From Paramacrobiotus metropolitanus (Eukaryota > Tardigrada > Eutardigrada > Parachela > Macrobiotidae), in the NCBI RefSeq assembly GCF_019649055.1, contig NW_026570351.1, positions 62,001 to 126,000 of the forward strand: DNA of 64,000 nucleotides, given 5' to 3'. The notes under the pieces were generated by a model. It was not told the DNA's origin. It worked only from the letters and a program-made list of their open reading frames with translations, and searched no databases. Position numbers and translations under genes: made by a program. Numbering within the stretch: position 1 is the stretch's first letter; every line of letters starts with the position of its first letter. Below are positions 1 through 10,918 of the stretch, piece by piece.

Positions 1-660
1 GCAGCTTCTGGAGACCGCCCAGTAGACGGCCTCCGCGAACTGTTCGAAAAGGTAGGGAGCTGAGCGACACCCAAATGGCAAAACTATGTCGAAATAGTAA
101 TTACCGTCATGGCAGTATCCAAGGAGGTTCCAATCTTCTCGGCGGACGGGAATGAGGCGGAAGGCGGATTTGATGTCCATCTTTGCCATTTCTGTAGACG
201 GTCCGAGGTCAAGGATGATCCGAATGGCATCGTCGACGGAGCAGTACTGCAGTGGCATGTTGTCCGTTGAGATGGAATCATTGACGCTTTGACCCACTGG
301 TTGTGATAGATCCATGATGGTTCGGATGTCCCCGTCTTTCTTTTCGCGGACGCCCAAGGCGTTTACGACAAAGTTTTCCAGAGGCGGTTGCGTGAATGGG
401 CCGGCAGTGTGTCCCCGGGCGACCTCTTTCTGGATGCTGGTTCCCAGAGCGCGGTGGTGTTTCCGGGCTGTGTGTGAGTTGGGAGTGTGGCGGGAAAACT
501 GTGGTCCGCGGTAGCCAAGATCGACGTCGGTTATTAAGGAAGAAACAATAAAAGAAACAAAACGTGGGTTAGGATGGTCAGCCAGCAGTCTCGCAAAGGC
601 CTCTGGTCGCAGGGGTGTCGTGACCTTTGCTGGCACTGTGGCGATGTCAGTTGGCGTTGC
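1..660 (-). CDS. Retrotransposon pol fragment, reverse transcriptase (DIRS/Ngaro-like), cut by the window edge
   Basis: On the minus strand one frame stays open from about 660 down to base 1. It contains the run SVNDSIS, then DIKSAFRLIPVRREDWNLLG and YYFDIVLPFGCRSAP followed by YLFEQFAEAVYWAV. The DIKSAFR...LPFGxRSAPxxFxxFA pattern is the palm of a reverse transcriptase. The LPFG-RSAP version is typical of tyrosine-recombinase retroelements (DIRS, Ngaro, PAT) rather than Gypsy or BEL, which usually carry MPFGLxNAP. The frame overlaps the end of the gag-like frame, whose stop is at 647-649, and is shifted relative to it, a common gag/pol layout. No initiation codon is needed if translation uses frameshifting. 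The YxDD active site, RNase H and recombinase would lie beyond base 1. No stop is seen in the part present, so this copy may be fairly young. Confidence 0.7.
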
Positions 661-2065
661 GACACTGCGGAGCCTTGTGGCCGGCCCCTCCACAGATGAG
701 GCAGACGTGCTTGAACTGCCGCTTACATGGCTCGGTGCAGTTGGTGAAGTTGTAGTTCTTGCAGATATTGTTGCCGTCTGCGGCGGTGCTTGTCCGAAAG
801 GGCTGCTGTTGGTGACCCGGGAATCCTTTGCGTGGTACCGGGCACTGCGCGATGAAATGACCACTGGATCCGCAGTTTCTGCAGGTGTCGCGCTCGTTGG
901 GGGCCCTCTGGTTCCGGTCGCGCACGTGGAGTTCCGACGTCGCTTCCCGGTGACCGTTTTGGCTGGTGTCGGCGTAGGTGTCGTCGTGCTGGTGTCCCCA
1001 TAGATCAAAGTTGTATGGGGGAGCCGTCATGTACGTTCGGAACTGCTTGTCGTAATCAAGCCATTGATCTACTGGGATACCACGGTCGGCGTATCCAGCC
1101 ATCAAGTCTTGATACTTCAGAAGAGGAATGGTCAGTTCAGGAATGACAGACGTCCGATATGCAGCGAATACGGTAAAAGCGCGGATCCATGCCGGAAATG
1201 AGTCTACTGTGACGTGTCCATCATGCGGTTTCAAAATGACATGACCTTTGCTGATCACCATTTTCGATGCTCCGTCCCTAGGCTTCTCCACCCGATTCTT
1301 TGGCAGGAGGCTGTCAAAGTCGACATATCGGGTCGGATCCAGCAGTTTGGAGCGGACTTTCTCGGGTACAGCCGGCAGATGGCGTGATTGACGATAGTGG
1401 GTATCTGCCAAGTCACCCAGTCTGCTGAATACGTCACGGCGGCCAAGTCTGTCTTTAAAAGTGCGGCGAGGGGGAGAGTCTTCGGAACGTGAGCTGGATT
1501 GCGAGTGCTCTTACCTCGATCGTTGCGGTGTCTTCCATGGCTTCTGGAGCGTTTCCGGTGTGGTCGCGGGTTGCTCTCGCTCGTAATATGACGCTGGTCA
1601 TTGTCCCCGATGCGGACCCGGAGATGTGGACCCGTGTCCGATGACGGGGACATACGAGCGTCCGGGTGGGGATTCAGCATTTGCAATATGCTGTCGATCT
1701 GCTGCTGCTGCTTTGCCTGCTGCTCAATCAGGGTTCTGATGTCTGACTGCTGTGATGCCGGCAGTACAACCTGAACCTCCGAGTTGACGGCAGGCGGTGG
1801 CGGTGTTCCGGGTATTAAGCTTTGTCGTGGCAGCGCCTGCGGCGGGGGTTGGGTTGAGGATGTGCAAGATACTGTCCAATTGTTGCTGCTGCTTGGCCTG
1901 CTGCTCAATCAGAATTCTCAAGTCTGGCTGCTGAGATGCCGGTTGCACAACGTGAACTACTGAGTTGACGGCAGGTGGCGGTGGTGTCGCAGGCCTCCCG
2001 CGTTTTCTCGGTGGCCGGCTGGCTGGTGGTGCGGGATTGTTCTTGGGATCCTTCTTCGGTGGCAT
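647..2065 (-). pseudogene. Retrotransposon gag-like protein with zinc knuckles, frameshifted
   Basis: The reading begins at 2065 with a basic, proline-rich leader (MPPKKDPKNN, then PRKRGRP). Next comes a Gln-rich segment, LIEQQAKQQQQ. The C-terminal half (1411-647) carries a capsid-like region, a CCHC knuckle (CRNCGSSGHFIAQC) and a second cysteine/histidine cluster (CKNYNFTNCTEPCKRQFKHVC then CGGAGHKAPQC, adjacent). The CxxxNxxxCxxxCxxxxxHxCxxCGG arrangement is one I associate with DIRS/Ngaro-type gag proteins. The protein is not in a single frame. The Gln-rich block occurs twice because of a 181-nt tandem duplication, and 181 is not a multiple of three. A second frame change lies near 1411. 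The element is therefore probably defective in gag although the pol frame beside it is open. Confidence 0.65.
1690..1990 (-). repeat. 181-nt tandem duplication inside gag
   Basis: The gag Gln-rich segment is present twice at an offset of 181 nt: GAGTTGACGGCAGG occurs at 1781 and again at 1962 on the plus strand. The two copies have diverged by several substitutions, so the event is not recent. The offset changes the reading frame. Confidence 0.75.
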
Positions 2066-2410
2066 TGTGGGGTAGTTGGATGCGGGGAGATAATTTTTGA
2101 AGAGGAGATTATGGAAAGGTCACTCGTATCAGTTGTCAGTTTAGCACACGCACGCACCGCTGTTCAAGCACGTAAACAGAAAAACTGCACACGTTAACAG
2201 TCGTCAGTTTAGCAAAATATTCAAGTTTAGCTAGTGGCAATAATCGAGAATGAGTTCTGCATTCAGTCAGCTTAGCATGATAAGAACATCGTATCCGGGA
2301 AAGTAATATAATAGGTCAGCAACACAAAGACAGCCAGAGAGCAAAAACAGGTCACCCGGATTTTAACTCTAGTTAATGAATTAACTAACACTTTAATTTT
2401 CTAGCATTTT
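2066..2410. other. Non-coding leader or terminal region of the retroelement
   Basis: No gene is visible. The tract lies just 5' of gag on the element's strand and holds short repeated words such as GTCAGTTTAGCA (twice) and AGTTTAGC, which could belong to a terminal repeat or 5' UTR. The other terminus is outside the window, so this cannot be tested here. Confidence 0.3.
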
Positions 2411-2608
2411 GTTTTACTTGTATCCCCAGTATCTCCCACAGTATCCTGCCGCATACAGCTTTGAGGCTTGTAAATACTTGCGGTATCCCGGTGTATCTTA
2501 GCGTATCTTTACTGTAAGAGATGAGTATCTTTCAAGTATCCCTTTGGTTTCCTAGTGAAATACTTTCGGGAAGATAAAAGGATACTGCAGAGATACGTTG
2601 GGATATGG
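2411..2608. repeat. Small inverted-array element with GTATC words
   Basis: The left end reads TATCCCCAGTATCTCCCACA then GTATCC. The right end, reverse-complemented, reads TATCCCAACGTATCTCTGCA then GTATCC. The two ends thus form an imperfect inverted repeat built of repeated GTATC/GATAC words. It resembles the larger inverted-array elements found elsewhere in the window. No target duplication was identified. Confidence 0.5.
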
Positions 2609-2744
2609 CAGTGACAAAACATTCAAGGCAACACATGACCGGAAAAATTAACGTGTAGTAACCGTGCCATAGTTCATAATCGAAGCCAATGGCACTTGAA
2701 TGCACCGTTTTTTTTTCTTCTGTTTCATATACAAATTAAAAGTA

Positions 2745-2791
2745 ATAATTTTTATCTCGCACTAACGGTAACTGCGAGATAAAAATAATAA
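2745..2791. repeat. Short hairpin
   Basis: TTTTTATCTCGCA and TGCGAGATAAAAA form a perfect 13-bp stem around an 11-nt loop. It lies in otherwise featureless DNA. Confidence 0.6.
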
Positions 2792-2854
2792 GTAACCATT
2801 ATCTTGAAATCCAGTTTTGTGCTGTCAGCTCAGTGTTTACGTAGAGATAACACA

Positions 2855-3015
2855 AACCTCGTATGTGATCGTGAGCCATTTTGCCGACCAAGTTGGCTCA
2901 CAAACGTGAGCCATCCTGCCCGGCACACAGGCTCACGAACGTGAGCCATCCTGCCCGGCACACAGGCTCAGGAACGTGAGTCATCCTGCCCGGCACACAG
3001 GCTCAGGAATGTGAG
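2855..3015. repeat. Tandem repeat, about 35-bp unit, GTGAGCC/GGCTCA
   Basis: About four units of GTGAGCCATCCTGCCCGGCA followed by CACAGGCTCA occur head to tail, the first one diverged. Each unit begins with GTGAGCC and ends with its near-complement, so each can form a small hairpin. Related GTGAGCC words recur at 3994-4075, next to the broken 5' end of the LRR-like gene. Confidence 0.75.
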
Positions 3016-3447
3016 CCATCCAATACCTGCTTAATGCTGGTTTAGATCTACAGTATTTGATGGCGTTTGGTTTTAATTTAGGATTTCAAAGAAGTACAAT
3101 TATTTCGACCAATAATATTTTCGGTGTCAGCATATAATTAAATAAAGTATAAAACCTCACTTGACCACCCGCTCATACAAATCATAAAATAAAGATTTTG
3201 TGCTAATCGCGTAATCGTGCTTAGAATTGTCTTACCTGGGTGACTGTTGTTTTATGCAGTGATCCATAAACTGGCATTTTGTATTACAGTTTAGTACTGT
3301 TTTCGATACTTACTGTGGTGTGTAGCATCCCTTCAACGGTATCGTTGATGTGACTTCTAACCCGATTTTAAATTCACTGCTAATGTTCGCTTCCATAAAA
3401 TCTGCGCTAACAATAATTTTTACGAAAGCTATGTTCGTACCACTAGA

Positions 3448-3842
3448 AGTACTGTACCCGCTAGATGAAGTGAGACCACAGAGTCTGGTGTACGGAAAAA
3501 TGCAAGCCCAATATATGTACTTTGCTCCATGCCAAAATGTTTTTGATTTCCCTCTGCTGCTACCAACATTTGAAAGGTTTTACTGTTCTTTGCTATTTTA
3601 TAATTTTTTGCAACGAAAGATATTTGTTTTAAAAGCACAATGACACAGCTCTGATAGTTTTCTATTTGTAAATCTGATTTGTTGTGGTTTCTGGGGTGCC
3701 CCTGGCAGGGGCAGCACAATACTAAATGCAATGCAAAGTGTGCGCCGCCCGGTGGGAGGAAGGCTCGTGCTCAATGCCTGACGAGTGGAAGGCAGCGCCC
3801 GGATCTAACAGTGGTCTCACTTCATCTAGCGGCTACAGTACT
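3448..3842. mobile_element. Miniature inverted-repeat element
   Basis: AGTACTGTACCCGCTAGATG at the left end is matched by the reverse complement of CATCTAGCGGCTACAGTACT at the right end, continuing inward through AAGTGAGACCAC, for an inverted repeat of about 32 bp. The interior has no convincing gene. Flanking DNA from 3016 to 3447 and from 3843 to 4065 shows nothing else I recognise. Confidence 0.5.
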
Positions 3843-4065
3843 GCACAATGGAACGTGTCTTAGATCTTATACCCACAATATTTTGAAGATCAGTTGAAAG
3901 CATTGGTTAATGGTAATCAATGGTCATTTGCAAAATACCTATGCACTTTGCAGTTTGCAGTAGGTACCAGCTACCGTAACAAGCAGTTTTACCAACTGTG
4001 AGCCATTTCGCCCGTCAAATAAGTTAACAAACCTTTTTGCCGGCAAAAGGTTTGATGCGTGAGCC

Positions 4066-5759
4066 GTGAGCCTGTCAACCTTTCTGCCGGCTACATACGA
4101 TGACCTTCAATTCATAGCTAACCAGGTCGTGCATCTGTCCATAAAATCCTGTAAATCACGAAGCGTAGCTAGCAAACTACCCAGCCTGAGTTTTACTAAT
4201 CTCTTGTCACTGGATTTTTCTGGATGTAAGCAACTGTTGATCCGGAAAGCGGATTTTCACAGTTCCGAGAAACTGCGGACGATAAATTTTCTGGACTGCA
4301 CTTTCTCGCATCTGGAAGAAGGCACTTTCGGCAACTTACTGAATCTAAAGGTCATAGCATGGCACGCTTGGTATGAACAGGGAAACACTGCGCTGGCCGA
4401 TGACTTATTTTCTCCCGACATGAATCAGCTCATACAGGATATTCACTGCTCATCTGAATACGCCTGGCTTCGACAATGGCGGAAAACGAAGAAGTTGCTA
4501 CAGAACGATGTAGGCAGAAACCAGTTGTACAAACTTCCAATGTCATGGGGAAACTGGGAGTTCAAGCAGAAAAATATTTTTATACCCATTGACTGTGCTG
4601 CAAAGCCGTTCCCGAAAGGATTGCACATGATTGACTTCAATCAGACTGAATGAGCCGAATTTTCCCGGAATGAGCCGAAGTGTACTGGAAAGAAAAGCAA
4701 AGTTACTCTGGAAAGCGCGAAGAAAGGGCTCATTTTTCTGCAGCCTGCCACGTCACCTCTAAAAGCCCAAGAATGTGCACAACAGATTACGGAAAAGTGT
4801 TCGCCCCATCCTCGTCTAAGAACGCCACTGGACTGTTTCAAATACGGCGCCCGGTCTCTTTTTGCCAGGCAGTATTATTCTATGACATGCACTAGCAATA
4901 TTACCATGCGGGAGCTGCAAGAACTATCTTCACAGTTATCGAGGCCGCGCGTGCGTGCTATCCGCGTGACACTATACGATGGAAGTTCTATTGTCTATCG
5001 AGCGTTTTCTCCCATTCAGCATCAGGTAATTCATTTTCAGCTCAGCAACTGCACTACGTCACGCGCGACAAGTAAATTAGTTTTCCTGGATTTTATCAAC
5101 CTGGTAGAATTAGACTTCACTGTATGGTAGAATTAGACTTCACTGTATGGACCTCGTGGTGCGGCCGCACGATTTGCCACCGTATCGGGTCTTCAACGTC
5201 TCATGTTTCGATTTTCTACCATTTCCGAATTAACCAAATTCACATTCAGCAGTCTCCCGAGTTTGGCTGTTTTATCGCTAGAATTCGACATGCACAGCGA
5301 TATTCATTCATTGACGGACGGAATGCAGTCGTACTTGTACCGCCTACACTGCGAATGCGAGTTCTCTGAATTTCGCTCGTGGTGGAAAACGCAAGTTGAT
5401 GTGGCAGGTCCCGATAATTTATTATCCTAACCTAGCGTGTGCTCATCGCGGAGTACCAGACTCCGGCTTCGTGGTCATTCCCATTACCAATATGTTCAAT
5501 CAAAGCAGTGCAATGTGTTATGAAAAGAAGCAGCTTTATCTGTCAGTTGACTGCAGCGTGGAGCCGAATCGCAAGAGTGGAATGCAGATAAATTTCCATC
5601 AAAAGGAATTCTCTTTGAATGAAACCGGTAACTGCAGTGCAACCGCAGGTTCAACCCCACTAGGCGACAGTATCATGGATAATACAAACAGTTCAAGCGT
5701 TTTCCTGCCTGAAGAGGAAGAGAAGAATGGTCTGTCTTCGGCAACCATTTACAAACAAG
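4066..5759 (+). pseudogene. Two LRR-like domains forming the 5' part of an LRR-astacin fusion gene; truncated and frameshifted
   Basis: Two consecutive copies of the LRR-like domain are visible: copy 1 at about 4085-4700, copy 2 at about 4700-5680. Each ends with a cysteine cap (IHCSSEYAWLRQWRK and LHCECEFSEFRSWWK) and a closing IPIDC or LSVDC motif. The N-terminal half of copy 1 is missing and the sequence runs into GTGAGCC repeat DNA near 4085. A TGA at 4651-4653 lies inside a 12-mer (GAATGAGCCGAA) repeated 20 bp further on; without those 9 extra bases the frame reads QTEFSRNEPKC into copy 2. A 23-bp tandem duplication (5104-5149) adds stops, and the frame changes again near 5400-5430. The exon ends with a good donor (CAAG|GTAAGC) whose phase matches the astacin exon at 6903. 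I read this as the decayed 5' half of one gene, though a separate dead gene is possible. Confidence 0.6.
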
Positions 5760-6299
5760 GTAAGCGTGGGTAAATGTGGGAGTACATGTACATGTATGGC
5801 AAGGTGGAAGTGCGTGCTTGTGGATCGGCCGCGGCTTGCATACAGTGCGAAAAAGATGATTAGCCGCAGTATTCGTCCTCTAGCCTGGCAAGCGGCGATA
5901 AGGCCGACCACATAATTTCCGATTTATAATCCATCACAGTATTTATACTCTAAAGTAGTAACTGCTTGACAGAATATTAAAAAATCTAAGCAGTCCTCTA
6001 AAATAGACTGATTCGAATGATTGAGTATCTATCAGAAAAAAGACGAATAATTTCCATTTATCGCATCGGTACTCGTACTCGGAATCACACGGGATAGACG
6101 TGCATCTCAAACCTGAACGTTTGTTCTAACTTACCGTACATGTATTTACTTTTATGAGTGCAGATGGGCCGTTAATGTTTTTATGGTGATAACTACAGAT
6201 ACAGTAGAACTGAGCTGTTTTGCCCATTCCGTTTGGTATAATACTCCACATATCACATAATCCAATGAAATATGAATCGAACTGCAGTCTTGTATTGTA

Positions 6300-6439
6300 C
6301 CCGCGCGAGTTTAACTGTTTAAGGGACAGAAAGTTGCCCCAGACCGCCCGCACTAGGCGTCGGCTTCTTAGACATCAAAGAAACCGACGTCTAGTGCGGG
6401 CGGTCCAGGGGAATTTACTGTCTTTTAAACTCGCGCGGG
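6300..6439. mobile_element. Palindromic MITE with TA target site (Tc1/mariner-like)
   Basis: A 140-bp near-perfect palindrome, starting CCCGCGCGAGTTTAA and ending with its complement, is bounded by TA on both sides. Stem arms are about 65 bp. The size, palindromy and TA duplication are typical of Tc1/mariner-derived MITEs. It sits in the intron between 5759 and 6903. Nothing else is seen in that intron. Confidence 0.75.
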
Positions 6440-6902
6440 TACAGTACACAAACACCGTTTTTTTTAAAATGCAGCTTCGAAATTTTGAACGTACGATGAA
6501 ACATCAGAAAATTAGGTCGGATTCAGTAACTCTCACGACTTGAAGGTGGCGGCATAATACATTTATTATAAACCGCCACTGAGGGCGCAAACGATCACCC
6601 GATTGTTGTCAACAGGACAAGAAGGGCATACTGCTGTCGCAGTTGCCATGCTAGACAGACGACTTGCAAAGGTCACTAAAGGACAATGCATTCTCGTGAC
6701 ATCAGTGCCATCGCACTACGCCACAGTAACGTGGACTGTTAGAAGGCTATGCAAATTTTGCAGCCTAATGTACGGTAGGCACGTTCACTAAAGCGTACGC
6801 GGTGAAAGATGATTCAGGCACATTTACTAAATTTTGTTCAAAGCCAAAGCTATAGGTAGAGGTGAATGCTCTTTTATAATTTCATTTCCTTCCGCTTGGC
6901 AG

Positions 6903-9432
6903 AATTAAGTTCCCGTGTCCATGAACGTATCATTAAAGAGAAAAAGTCCGAGTTCACGGCGTCGGCTCAGGATCGAAGCGGAATGCTGTATCATTACGAT
7001 GACCAGAAAGTTTCTCAATTTAACCATTCCACTACCGGGCATTTGGATGAATCGAATTACTGGCCTAATAACGGAAAACGCATTCCGTGGACTGTCAGCG
7101 ACGAAATCGGCAAGTATTGAATAAGTACTCCGCGATTGAATTTAACACCACGGTGACAGAAACTGTTCCAGTACTGTATTATTATTAACTAACAAAATCT
7201 TTTTAAGAGAAAATTTGTTGCCAGATAACAGCCTCTTAACGACTAGCCGGTGGCGTGATTCTGTCGAAAGACCACTTCCTTCGTGAGCACTGTATAAGTT
7301 AGGGTACGCGAGTATCGCAGCAACGTGTAGGTAGTTTCCAGTAGAGGCACTGGTTCGTTAGGTATGTCACATCAACCGAAGGAGCTAAAGCCTGCGCGAA
7401 AAACTTTGCGCGCTTATAGGAGTTAGGTGGCCCTTTGCCGGGCCCGCGCTCAAGCTCTGACTCTGACTCAGACTCTGACCGCTCAAACTCTGACTCTGAC
7501 TACTCAAAGTCTGACTCTGACTGTCCAAACTCTGACTCTGACTCTGACTGAATAACCTAACCTAAGAATAACCTAAGAAACCTAAGAAAACTAAGAAACC
7601 AAAGAAACCTAAGAAACCTAAGAAACCTAAGATACCTAAGAAACCTAAGAAACCTAAGAAACCTAAGAAACCTGAGAAACCTAAGAAACCTAAGAAACCT
7701 AAGAAACCTAAGAAACCTAAGAAACCTAAGAATAACCTAAGAATAGCCTAAGAATAACCAGAGAAACCTAAGAAGCCTAAGAAACCTTAGAAACCTAAGA
7801 AACCTATTAAGAAACCTAAGAAACCTTCAGAGTCAGAGTCAGACTTTGAGCGGTCAGAGTCAGACTTTGAGTAGTCAGAGTCAGAGTTTGAGTAGTCAGA
7901 ATCAGAGTCAGAGTCAGAGTTGGAGTCTAGGCCCCTTTGCCGGACGGGCTAGTATTTTCTCTTATGATTACTGTTCCCTAGGTCAGCCAGATAAGGAAAT
8001 TATTCACGACGCTGTGCAAGCTATCCAAACCCAGACTTTCCATTGCATTACCTTTACTCAACGGACACTGGAACATGATTTCATATCGTTTGAACTCGGA
8101 CGCAGGTACGTCGGCCCTGCATTGTGAAAACAGTCGGTTCTACTTACTTTACATTACAAATGGCCGCTCACTAAGGCTGTTTCCCCGTTTAGATGCGAAT
8201 CGCATGTTGGCAGACAAGGCGGCCGACAAAAGGTTACGCTCACACCAGCATGCATGGTGCGTGGCGTCTTGATGCATTTAATTATGCACTCACTCGGCTT
8301 CTTTCACGAACATCACAGAACCGATCGTGATCAATTTCTGAACATCTACAAAAACCACACTGCGATGGATGTTCCGGAGGACACGTTTCGGGTTCTGAGC
8401 GCAATGCCGCTGCACGGAACGGAATACGATCTGGATTCCATTCTGCATTACGGAGCGTACGATTTATCCAATCAAACGGACGCAGATTATCCTGTTTTCG
8501 TCCCAAAAACAAGGAAAAAGGTGAAAATGGGCCAAAGACAACTTCTCAGCGACAAAGACATCGTAAAACTGCACACAGCGTATAATTGTACGGTGGACGA
8601 AAAAGAGAGATTTATGGGAATCATGCCGGAATTTACGATGGCCAACAAAACGGCTGATCAATGCTCGAGATTAAGCAGGTTGGGGTGCTCAGAAAATCCT
8701 GTCACTGAAACATGCATGAACGATCGGCGTTTTGCAGTCCTCTGCTCACACAACACATCCACACGACAAATAAAAGATCTAGTGACATTAACAACAGAAA
8801 AGCCCCTGCGTGCGGTGACCTTGGCACTGGGCTACAATCTAGTATATCCTAAGCCCTACCTGTTTTGGCCGGTTAGCAAACAAGTTATACAATTCGTAAT
8901 GGAAGAGTGTACCTGGCATGCTAATGCGACTAGAATCTTCCCTGCACTGCGCTTCGCCAATCTGCTACACCTTGGCGTAAAACACTGCTTCTGCCTTGTG
9001 CTGCAGCGTAGCGATTTCGCCGGATGGAAGAAGCTGGTCATGGTGGAGTTTGTCGGCGGTACCATTTGGTCCATGGAGCCGGGGACCTTTACTAACCTAC
9101 CTGCTTTGAAAATCCTTAATGTAGAGAAGGAGCCCCTGGGGGTGCTACAACGTCAGCAATATCCGTATCTCGTCAGGCAACACTTCCGCGAGTTTGTCTA
9201 CAGAATACACTGCGCTTGCGAGTTTGCCCATTTTCGAGCATGGAGGAAGAGCAACAAGAACCTGCAATCAACAGGCCGCCCTGGAGAAATCTATCATGTG
9301 CAGGGAATAATTGTAAATCGGGATATTACTCCGGAGACGTACCAAATGTATATCCCCGTCAACTGCAGCATGCTGCACTTCCTCCAGATACCGGATCGAG
9401 TTAATTTCTCGCAAACAGTGTTCGGTGAATGA
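6903..9432 (+). CDS. Astacin-like (M12A) pseudoprotease fused to a C-terminal LRR-like domain; exons 6903-7109, 7982-8105, 8193-9432
   Basis: Three exons join in frame. Exon 1 is a charged propeptide ending in NYWPNNGKRIPW, the mature N-terminus typical of astacins; its donor is GC (G|GCAAGT). Exon 2 encodes GQPDKEIIHDAVQAI to FHCITF. Exon 3 continues CESHVGRQGGRQKVTL, then the zinc site HLIMHSLGFFHEHHRTDRD, then the Met-turn region SILHYG. Family members have HExxHxxGFxHExxRxDR and SxMHYG. Here the three zinc His are kept, but the catalytic Glu is Leu and the Met-turn Met is Leu, so proteolysis is unlikely. After the protease (ends near AYNC, about 8592) comes an LRR-like domain with cysteine cap HCACEFAHFRAWRK and IPVNCSMLHF. 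An upstream exon (to 5759) matches in phase, but it is damaged. Signal peptide not seen. Splice borders are inferred from phase and homology. Confidence 0.7.
7442..7932. mobile_element. Inverted-array element: (CTCTGA)n ends, (CCTAAGAAA)n core
   Basis: The left end is an array of CTCTGACTCTGAC words, and the right end is the same array inverted (GTCAGAGTCAGAG). Between them lie about 20 copies of the 9-mer CCTAAGAAA (7560-7830). The element is flanked by CCCTTTGCCGG at 7431-7441 and 7933-7943, up to 11 identical bases of which 8-9 are probably a target duplication. It sits in the intron between 7109 and 7982 of the astacin-like gene. No coding capacity; apparent open frames are by-products of the short repeat. 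Confidence 0.75.
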
Positions 9433-10918
9433 AAAAGCGTGCAAGGAAGGAGATGGCTTGCCACCCGTCAGTTCTAATTTATTTCCGCCAGGAGAACGGC
9501 TGACTGAGTGTTACTGTCCACCACGATTGTGTGAGCCGTACAGTGGATGATAAAAATAAGTTAAAATCGGCCGGTCGGTGTGCGGTCGTGTATCAAGTAT
9601 CATCTACCTATTTTTTGTCGTGCATATCAAGTTCGATGTTCCGGTTGTTCAATAACAACAGCTATAGATTTTGAAATGCTGGTTTTAAAAAATTGGGATG
9701 CCGGTGTTGCATCGAGTCCAGCTGTTGAACTGGCATTCTGAGGACCTCAGAATGCCAGTTCAACAACTGAATCGATAACACATCTAATACGTGTGATGTT
9801 TGATGATAAAGGCGTCATTCTAGCGAATGAACGTTCCCCCCTAGTATATAAATAAAACAAAATAAATTATCCCTCCCCCCTAAATATATACAGTGACGAG
9901 CGATATGATAGGCCCTAGCAACCACATCGAACGGCACAGTATAATTATATAGTCAGTCCTAGCCGCGCTGTGACCTTGGAAGTAGAAGAGATGGCGAATG
10001 CAGTTGCTACTGCCGCCGCTGGGAAATTGCAAAACGGCATTGTAAACTTGTGACGAAATATGTGCCAAATTAATTGTGTTGTTATCAGTTTTATGCATCT
10101 TTCGTTCTATTTGGTTTAACGTATTTGCTGATTTTTCATAAAATGTGATTACAAAATTTGTTACTGTTGTCCGATATTTAAAATTTTTATTCCGGAAATC
10201 CACTCCAGAACGGCAGTGCAGCTATACATAAGACTATGACTGGCATAATTTGTTACTATACAAAGAATATGTACTGTACCTCTTGTTTACAGTGTTGACC
10301 GGATCCCTCAACAGGCTTGCAGTCGTTTATGTTAAAGTTGTTATAATATGTTTACGATGATAAATTACGGTAAAGTCGAAGTCGAACAAAATACTGGAAA
10401 GAGTAAGAAAGGTCGGCGTACAATATGATGCAGGTACACCGGTAACTGTGAAAAACAAAATGTTGTGCTTAAAAATCAAAATAATGACGTAAATATTACA
10501 AAGATAAACTGAAGACGTGGACGGCATTTGGCGACAGCGGTAACTAGTAATTTATCGAGGTAAATATTTAGTAATGTGTATATTCGCCAATAAACACGTG
10601 ATTACCTTCCGCCTCATTTAACTAACATGGAGTCCAAAAGAGTGAGAAAAGAATGTCAAGTCGACCAAGTTTAACTGACACGACTATTCCTTAAGCAACT
10701 GAAAAATTAGATATTCGTTCGTTGTAAATGATCTGCCAGTGAATTGGAAAACTGTCATAGCACATATAATATTATCATGAAAACTGAACTTCGTTTTCGG
10801 ACGAGGAGTTTTGATAACTACTGTAGCAACAGGGTCGAAATTCCCCCCTTTAAAACCTTTTGAAATGCCACCCCTTGCACAGAATGCAGCTTAACGTATG
10901 TAATTCCAGATATAAAAA
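9433..10918. other. Intergenic, no gene seen apart from a hairpin
   Basis: AT-rich DNA between two convergent genes. I see no conserved protein in any frame. The only structure is the hairpin at 9719-9769. Confidence 0.5.
9719..9769. repeat. 25-bp-arm perfect hairpin downstream of the astacin-like gene
   Basis: Arms 9719-9743 and 9745-9769 are complementary with one mismatch and a single-base loop (TGAGG-A-CCTCA at the centre). It lies 287 bp after the stop at 9432. It could be a foldback relic, or a 3' RNA structure if the transcript extends this far. Confidence 0.85.

Noticed and set aside
620-1003. 127-codon plus-strand frame rich in Val/Gly
   Set aside because: Antisense shadow of the zinc-knuckle gag region on the minus strand.
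7846-8127. Frame starting with a Ser/Gln repeat (SQSQTLSSQSQ)
   Set aside because: The repeat part is the translated CTCTGA array of a transposon end. Only its last 40 codons (from 7982) belong to a real exon, the astacin-like gene.
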